Of a stretch of DNA of 10,011 nucleotides, positions 6,207-10,011 are shown piece after piece (within the stretch, counting starts at the first letter, position 1; every line of letters begins with the position of its first letter). The translations under genes were made by a program, and so were the position numbers. Source of the DNA: Bacillota bacterium. Its GTDB lineage: Bacteria; Bacillota; Dethiobacteria; Dethiobacterales; Dethiobacteraceae. Location: the NCBI GenBank assembly GCA_018725345.1, contig QLUI01000042.1, positions 1 to 10,011 of the forward strand, read 5' to 3'. The notes below the pieces were generated by a model. It did not search any database, was not told where the DNA came from, and saw only the letters and a list, made by a program, of their open reading frames with translations.

Positions 6207-7915
6207 GTGCCCACCTCCACAAAATCATATAACTCAACCAATTCAGTAATGGCTGAGTTGTAAGACCGAATCCCGTTCCGGGCATCCCCTTCTTTCAGCA
6301 GAAACTCCTTAAGCCACTCTTCCATCTTCTTATGATCCCGGCCAAAGATGTCCTCCCACCAGCTATCCATTCTCACCCACTGGTAGAGTATATTTATACG
6401 GGCAGCTTCAGGGGTTTCGCCAAAAAGCAGATTCTCCAATAATTTCAGCTGATTTTTGGCCATGGCTGATTTTAAGACTTCTATTTTTTCAAGCAGGGCT
6501 CGGAAGCGGGAGGCTTTAAGCGGCCGTGCAGTTAGGCTCAGACACCACTTTTCCGATCTGCGGGTGTAAAACTGTTGCCGTAACGTGCTTATTTCGGCGT
6601 GCAGAGGTGTACCGTCTGAAATAACAGCAAAATCCACATGTTCTCCTGCGCCTTCGTGCGACCCTTTTTTAGCCTGCGCCAGCAGATTTTCAGCGTAGTC
6701 CACCGAGAAGCGTATCTGGTAGTGTGAGGGCACAATAACAAATCCCACGCTCATGGTAATGCTTTTAAATATCTCAGACAGTTTCTCTTTGTCCGGTGCT
6801 AGCAGCGAAGACCAATAGGTGAAGTCCTGCCTTACGGCTGTCAGCAAATCCGCCACAATAACCGGTGTCTTATGCGCGGGGACAATGAGCAAAATGTCAT
6901 CGCCACCGACTATGGGGGCCTGGTACTGCCGCGACAATTCGTGTTTGGAGACTAAATGTACCCGGATATCTTCTATGACCCTAGTCACCGTGCTGCTAAA
7001 TATTGCCATGTCGTCTAAGGTTTGCATCTGCATAAGTTTGCGTCCCATCTGATCAGCATCGGCATGAATTACGCCCACATAGCCACGTTCTGCATCTTCA
7101 CGCAAAATGTCGTTTATGCTCTGTGCCATCTCCAGCAGTTGACCTGACAGGTCAGTTTTTGTATCGCGGCCTCTTTTCCGTTGGGTAAAGCAACTTTCAC
7201 AGAGCAGTTCATCATCCCAGGAAAGCTTGTCGCGTTTTAAGGCGGGTCTTATTCCGCAGGATGCGCAACGTGCAACATATCCCGGCAACGAAAAAATGGC
7301 CGGCACCATTTTTTCTTCTTTTTTCTCCCTCAGTTCGTCAGCCATCAGACGCATTACGCTTCCAAAGCCCGATGCTCCTACGGGGAGCTTTACACCTGGG
7401 AAAAATGAATCTCCAGCCGCAATATCGGGACCAAGTATCAGCTCATGTGGGTGGAATGCACGCCAGATAGTGGTGCAACTACCTGTTTTAACCGCTCCGG
7501 CAAACCTGTCACTTATTTCCTTGGCCAATATTTCCGCCATGTCGGCAGGAACAACCAGCATTCCCGTACCGCCGCCGGCAAACACAACGTTGTCGCTGGA
7601 CAAGTGCTGGTCTTCAAGTATCCGGTACACAGAACAATGCGGCGCTTCTACCCCATTTTGCGGCGGGCAGGTCAAATCTTTAACCATTTCACTGGCTCCG
7701 CTTATTTCCAGCAGTTTTACCGAAGAAAATACAAAATCTTTGATTCTGTCCACGTCGAAGCTTACAAGCGCCAATGGACGCGGTTTCCCCCGGTAAAGCA
7801 TACGAAGCTTTTCCGCTTCTACGCCGCAAAGGACCCAATTTGCCTCTTCCGTGCTATTTAAGATACCGACCAAAGTAGCCTTGAGCCTTTCATGGAGGTC
7901 ATTAACCCGCCTCAT
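6203..7915 (-). CDS. cas10: Cas10, HD-less, with intact GGDD cyclase motif
   Basis: This large subunit and cyclic-oligoadenylate synthetase has 570 residues from ATG 7915-7913. AGAGGA (7921-7926) lies 5 bases upstream, and the ATG follows the CARF gene stop by 1 base. An in-frame ATG at 7996 would overlap that gene by 80 bp. The first palm-like domain opens with LVSFDVDRIKDFVF (50-63) and LLEISGASEMV (68-78), and has AGGGTGMLVV (113-122) in place of GGDD. A zinc-ribbon follows (C217-x2-C220 ... C239-x2-C242). The second palm has GVIHADADQMGRKL (281-294) and the catalytic IVGGDDILLIV (335-345). A helical D4-like region ends the protein. Only about 48 residues precede the first palm, so there is no HD nuclease domain; subtype III-D Cas10 proteins typically lack it. 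Expected output is cOA signalling, read by the neighbouring CARF protein. Confidence 0.95.
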   Translation of the reverse strand: MRRVNDLHERLKATLVGILNSTEEANWVLCGVEAEKLRMLYRGKPRPLALVSFDVDRIKDFVFSSVKLLEISGASEMVKDLTCPPQNGVEAPHCSVYRILEDQHLSSDNVVFAGGGTGMLVVPADMAEILAKEISDRFAGAVKTGSCTTIWRAFHPHELILGPDIAAGDSFFPGVKLPVGASGFGSVMRLMADELREKKEEKMVPAIFSLPGYVARCASCGIRPALKRDKLSWDDELLCESCFTQRKRGRDTKTDLSGQLLEMAQSINDILREDAERGYVGVIHADADQMGRKLMQMQTLDDMAIFSSTVTRVIEDIRVHLVSKHELSRQYQAPIVGGDDILLIVPAHKTPVIVADLLTAVRQDFTYWSSLLAPDKEKLSEIFKSITMSVGFVIVPSHYQIRFSVDYAENLLAQAKKGSHEGAGEHVDFAVISDGTPLHAEISTLRQQFYTRRSEKWCLSLTARPLKASRFRALLEKIEVLKSAMAKNQLKLLENLLFGETPEAARINILYQWVRMDSWWEDIFGRDHKKMEEWLKEFLLKEGDARNGIRSYNSAITELVELYDFVEVGT

Positions 7916-7916
7916 A

Positions 7917-9233
7917 TTATTCCTCTTTCTCACGTTTTTGTGACCAGACACCGTCGGGAATGGCCGATGGAAACTGGAGCGCCTGGTCCAGACCAATGTT
8001 GATTTTCATAGCCTGTTCGCCGTCTTTTACCAGTCTTTTTACAAAATTAAGAAATTCCACTGCATTCTGCTCCTCGATAGGAGTAAAGCCGTGGGCGAGG
8101 ATGGACTCATTGCGGATCCGCAGCAACTGTAACATTTCAGGCTTACGTTCCATGGCAACAAGCCCCACGGGGTGGTTCAGGTCACAAAGAAGCTCATAGG
8201 CTCTGGTCAGCGGAATCTGCAGTTTATCTTGACGGCCCTTAAGCGCGACATACTTCTCCCGAATCCCTTCAGGGAGCTGCTCAACGTGTACATTATCGGT
8301 GAGAACCGACGGGTTGCGGAAAGCCAGGTTAAGTTGAGCGAATAACTCCAGAGCACGGTATATTCGTCCCACCGCATCGTCATAGTTACCCTGCCTCATG
8401 CGTCTCTCCGCATTCAGTAAAAGATCATGTACCGGGGAAAATCCTGGCTTGATGGCATTTTCTCCGCCAAGCACGGCATTGGTCTTGATAATCCGGGCCA
8501 GAAAACCCTGCTCGCTACCGAACCAGCGTGCATACGGTTTCAGATGCCCGTACGCTTTGCTATGATCAAAACGATCCCAGGCCAGAAAAGCTTTGGCTAC
8601 AGAAAGGTATACCTGAACAATATAATCCTCATCAGTACCAGAAACTGTATCTATTCCCTCAAGCAGACTAAGGCAACCGTTGTAGTCATGCTTAGCAAAA
8701 AGCGTTTCCAGAACACGCTGCCGCCTGAGCCAGTCAAATGGACGCCGGTCACAGCGGACAACCCTTTGACTGCCATCTGTCACGCCGATCAGGTCAGACC
8801 GCTCACCTCCCATAAAGAACAAATTGGGGGATTCATCATCAAGAGCGGCAACAACAAGTCCAGCTGACATTGTCTTCGTACCGCCCGAATAATCCGCGCA
8901 TATTTGCGCTTCCGGGAATCGTTCACGGATTTTTTTGAATGTGACATTGCTAGCGTTATAACAGTCTTCCAGATTATCCATTTTATCAACAAGTACTTTT
9001 TCGTACTGGCTTCTTTTCAACTTCGCCTGAACGATGATAGACGGATGTTTACACCCTTTTCTGTCTATACAGGGCGAACCCTCTTCATCAACCGTATGAT
9101 AGCTGCCCGGAGTATGAGCAGGACTCTTCCTGTCGTTGGAACAAAGAAAAAAAACATAATCCGGTTTATGCAACCGTACGGCAGAGACTACCGGTTCAAA
9201 GGATCCGCCAACCGTTATGACCAAAACCTTCAC
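7917..9233 (-). CDS. CARF-HEPN ribonuclease, TIGR02710 (Csm6/Csx1-like) family
   Basis: This is a second-messenger-activated effector of 438 residues and the first gene of the operon. It begins with GTG at 9233-9231, with AAGGGGG (9241-9247) 7 bases upstream. Residues 1-165 form a Rossmann-like CARF domain: VLVITVGGSFEPVVSAV (3-19) is the ligand-loop start, and ADYSGGTKTMSAGLVVAAL (113-131) is the conserved S/T-G-G-T-K motif that closes on the cyclic oligoadenylate. A helical linker region (about 166-270) follows, then a HEPN-like domain. R374-N-E-S-I-L-A-H381 is an RN-x5-H catalytic motif preceded by long helices (about 270-372). This layout fits the TIGR02710 family of type III systems, which sense cOA and cleave RNA without sequence specificity. 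No PD-(D/E)xK nuclease or membrane segment is present. Ring size of the activator (cA4 or cA6) cannot be read from sequence. Confidence 0.87.
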   Translation of the reverse strand: MKVLVITVGGSFEPVVSAVRLHKPDYVFFLCSNDRKSPAHTPGSYHTVDEEGSPCIDRKGCKHPSIIVQAKLKRSQYEKVLVDKMDNLEDCYNASNVTFKKIRERFPEAQICADYSGGTKTMSAGLVVAALDDESPNLFFMGGERSDLIGVTDGSQRVVRCDRRPFDWLRRQRVLETLFAKHDYNGCLSLLEGIDTVSGTDEDYIVQVYLSVAKAFLAWDRFDHSKAYGHLKPYARWFGSEQGFLARIIKTNAVLGGENAIKPGFSPVHDLLLNAERRMRQGNYDDAVGRIYRALELFAQLNLAFRNPSVLTDNVHVEQLPEGIREKYVALKGRQDKLQIPLTRAYELLCDLNHPVGLVAMERKPEMLQLLRIRNESILAHGFTPIEEQNAVEFLNFVKRLVKDGEQAMKINIGLDQALQFPSAIPDGVWSQKREKEE

Positions 9234-9468
9234 AAAATCGCCCCCTTATATCATCGCAGAAGCATATAGCAAACCGGATGCCGACAATGAATTCCTCAAG
9301 TTAAATTTTTCAACATCCAGCGATAATTTTCCTGCTTATTCTGGCGCTATTAGGAAGAATCTTGTATTTTGAAGCGAGAACGGTAAGGTGGCCAACGATG
9401 TCAAGACAATTTTTTGGCCTTGTATAAGGTGGATTGCACCTCCCCTATGTTTAAGTTTTGAACTTAGT
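9234..9468 (-). promoter_or_regulatory. Leader region of the cas operon; promoter not resolved
   Basis: This gap separates the first cas gene from the IS remnant and must hold the operon promoter unless transcription comes from further right. It contains the ribosome site at 9241-9247. A weak extended -10-like TGC-TATATG lies at about 9263-9271 on the minus strand, but with no good -35 box. TTGACA on the minus strand near 9400 has no matching -10. An 8-bp direct repeat TAAGGTGG occurs at 9384-9391 and 9425-9432 on the plus strand. A 5-bp hairpin (AGGTG-gattg-CACCT) follows near 9427-9441. No CRISPR repeat array and no credible gene is seen. Confidence 0.35.
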
Positions 9469-9472
9469 GGGG
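9443..9472. other. Imperfect hairpin abutting the left end of the IS remnant
   Basis: CCCC at 9443-9446 and GGGG at 9469-9472 can pair around an inner stem TAAGTT-ttg-AACTTA (9452-9466), with a small unpaired bulge between. The right arm overlaps the first four bases of the IS inverted repeat. There is no T-run next to it, so it is not a standard intrinsic terminator. It could be part of an insertion target or the trace of an earlier element. Confidence 0.4.
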
Positions 9473-9490
9473 TTTCCATTCAGATACGGT
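9469..9490 (+). repeat. Left terminal inverted repeat of the IS remnant (22 bp)
   Basis: This 22-bp stretch (starting GGGGTTTCC, ending ATACGGT) is the exact reverse complement of 9809-9830. It lies 17 bases upstream of the transposase ATG, as expected for a compact insertion sequence. The 8 bases outside it do not match those outside the right end. Confidence 0.9.
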
Positions 9491-9507
9491 TATGGTGGCA
9501 GGGGAAT

Positions 9508-9797
9508 ATGGAAGCATTGAGGGCTGGGGTACACTACCCGCGCAACTGGGAGGAACTTGTCACCTGGTTCGCTGAAGATGACGAATGCCGGAACTACCTT
9601 GACTGGTTGCGGTGATCTGATGGGTTTGTGTGTCCGTACTGCGTGCGGCTCACGTAAGGGATGGCGACGAGTGGACGGCCGTTGGGACTGCGGCAACTAC
9701 AGGCGGATCGTCACGCAGACAGCCGACACCATCTTCGACAAGACCCTGACCCCTCTTCCACTGTGGTTTGCTGCAGCTTGACACCTGACCACCCAAC
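9508..9797 (+). pseudogene. Broken IS1595-family transposase, N-terminal part
   Basis: Translation starts at ATG 9508 (AGGGGA just upstream) and reads MEALRAGVHYPRNWEELV, then TWFAEDDECRNYLDWLR. TGA at 9613-9615 stands where the family has tryptophan (LRWPDGFVCPYCG). After GFVCPYC the frame shifts by one base at a tandem TGCGTGCG (9640-9647), a 4-bp duplication. The continuation reads SRKGWRRVDGRWDCGNY, then TQTADTIFDKTLTPLPLWFAAA, followed by a second TGA (9779-9781), again at a family tryptophan. The second zinc-ribbon cysteine pair is damaged (C-G-N-Y) and the family TAGTIF reads TADTIF. All of the DDE domain is absent. The product cannot be active. In-frame sequence upstream of 9508 runs across the inverted repeat and is not part of the gene. 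Confidence 0.8.
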
Positions 9798-9808
9798 CGA
9801 CCTGGATT

Positions 9809-9830
9809 ACCGTATCTGAATGGAAACCCC
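9809..9830 (-). repeat. Right terminal inverted repeat of the IS remnant (22 bp)
   Basis: This is the exact reverse complement of 9469-9490. One more C follows at 9831, so the right end could be a base longer than the left. It lies about 30 bp from the rarA stop codon. Confidence 0.9.
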
Positions 9831-9859
9831 CATTCCCGTTATTATTGCCAACAGTGCTA

Positions 9860-10011
9860 TCAACTCTCAGCTTTGGTTTTTCCCTTCCGCAAAGTCTCCC
9901 AGCGCGCCATCCGCTCGGAAATGGTGCGTTCATAGCCGTTGCTCCCCGGGCGGTAAAAATGGGGCCTGGGCATGCCTTCCGGCAGGTATCCCTGAGCAAC
10001 AAAATTTTCCG
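9860..10011 (-). CDS. rarA: C-terminal end of a RarA/MgsA-type AAA+ ATPase (partial)
   Basis: The frame enters at the right edge and gives 49 residues before TGA at 9862-9860. It starts ENFVAQGYLPEGM, continues PHFYRPGSNGYE and ends in a charged helix SERMARWETLRKGK. The order QxYLP(E/D) ... FY-x-P-x-x-x-G-x-E ... I-x-ER-x-x-W is the C-terminal signature of the replication-associated recombination protein A family (RarA, also called MgsA), a clamp-loader-like ATPase acting at stalled replication forks. This is a housekeeping chromosomal gene, so the window's right edge marks the border between core genome and the mobile/defence segment. The AAA+ domain lies outside the window. No U-tract terminator is seen after the stop, so read-through towards the IS remnant and the cas operon, which are on the same strand sense, is possible. 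Confidence 0.75.
   Translation of the reverse strand, partial: ENFVAQGYLPEGMPRPHFYRPGSNGYERTISERMARWETLRKGKTKAES

Larger units (their letters stand above)
9469..9830 (+). mobile_element. Internally deleted IS1595-type insertion sequence (about 360 bp)
   Basis: The element is bounded by perfect 22-bp inverted repeats and carries only the N-terminal ~100 codons of a transposase with the IS1595-family start: a YP-x-x-W-EE-x-x-x-WF-x-x-(D/E)-x-x-C-x-x-YL motif and a zinc ribbon. A full IS1595-group element is about 0.8-1.2 kb, so the DDE catalytic part is missing, and the reading jumps from the zinc-ribbon/linker region to the right end near 9800. IS1595 elements usually leave 8-bp target duplications, but none is seen here (aacttagt versus cattcccg), suggesting recombination or decay at an end. 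With intact ends and no transposase it would be MITE-like, movable only in trans. It separates rarA from the cas operon. Confidence 0.75.

Noticed and set aside
7227..7796. 189-aa open frame on the plus strand inside cas10
   Set aside because: It lies antisense to a well-supported Cas10 with zinc-ribbon and palm motifs, has no ribosome site and no recognisable domain. The same holds for the other plus-strand frames between 700 and 9270, such as 2868-3347, 3475-3903 and 3934-4344.
7916..7996. Longer Cas10 starting at 7996
   Set aside because: The extra 27 residues are the antisense-like, low-quality overlap with the CARF gene; AGAGGA with correct spacing supports ATG 7915.
9443..9472. Intrinsic terminator for rarA or an IS transcript
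   Set aside because: The stem is interrupted by a bulge and no T-run follows on either strand.
9388..9507. Upstream extension of the transposase frame to ATG 9388
   Set aside because: It would run through the hairpin and the left inverted repeat; the transposase similarity starts only after ATG 9508, which has its own ribosome site.
9508..9797. Transposase stops read as tryptophan (TGA recoding)
   Set aside because: Both TGA codons sit at conserved tryptophans, but TGA is a true stop at the end of cas10, csx7-like and the 120-aa gene, and the transposase also has a frameshift, so decay explains it.
9697..10002. 101-aa minus-strand frame starting MLLRDTCRKACPG
   Set aside because: It reads across the IS remnant and overlaps the RarA C-terminus in another frame; the RarA frame has the family motifs and this one has none.
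1..10011. CRISPR array, cas1/cas2 or reverse transcriptase
   Set aside because: No regularly spaced repeats of 25-40 bp were seen in the non-coding parts, and no frame resembles Cas1, Cas2 or RT.

Overview
The window holds most of a type III CRISPR-Cas effector operon, of III-D / III-Dv character, on the minus strand. It lies next to the 3' end of a chromosomal rarA-like gene and a small decayed insertion element. Strong purine-rich ribosome sites before nearly every gene, mixed ATG/GTG starts and mid-range GC suggest a Gram-positive anaerobe of the Clostridia (Peptococcaceae/Desulfotomaculum type). That placement is inference; no marker gene fixes it.

Layout read along the minus strand (right to left). 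10011-9860: C-terminus of a RarA-type AAA+ ATPase. 9830-9469: a ~360-bp remnant of an IS1595-type insertion sequence with perfect 22-bp inverted ends and a broken transposase on the plus strand. 9468-9234: intergenic leader of the cas operon. 9233-7917: CARF-HEPN effector (TIGR02710 type). 7915-6203: Cas10 without an HD domain but with an intact GGDD. 6206-4359: Cas7 fused to Csx10 (Cas5-like). 4347-3919: small helical subunit (Cas11/Csm2-like). 3917-2826: Csm3-like Cas7 with an extra C-terminal domain. 2839-1919: Csx7/SSO1426-like Cas7. 1917-1507: Csx19-like protein. 1505-546: fourth Cas7. 546-184: unrecognised 120-aa helical protein. 101-1: first 33 codons of a Cas6-like protein, cut by the window edge.

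The nine complete genes are separated by at most 11 bp or overlap slightly, so they look like one transcript with translational coupling. The expected working model is as follows. Cas6 processes the crRNA. Cas7-Csx10, Cas11 and three more Cas7 proteins form the backbone on the crRNA and cut target RNA. Target binding switches on the Cas10 palm (GGDD) to make cyclic oligoadenylate. The CARF-HEPN protein senses this and degrades RNA. Without an HD domain, defence would rest on RNA cleavage and second-messenger signalling rather than on Cas10 DNase activity.

The most interesting point is architecture. The order Cas10, Cas7-Cas5, Cas11, Cas7, Cas7, Csx19, Cas7 is collinear with the fused III-Dv proteins of Synechocystis (Cas7-5-11, Cas7-2x, Csx19, Cas7-insertion). 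Its Cas7/Cas11 part is also collinear with the single-chain III-E effector Cas7-11 (Cas7-Cas11-Cas7-Cas7-Cas7). Here only the Cas7-Cas5 joint is fused, so this looks like a partly fused intermediate. No CRISPR array, cas1 or cas2 is seen in the window.
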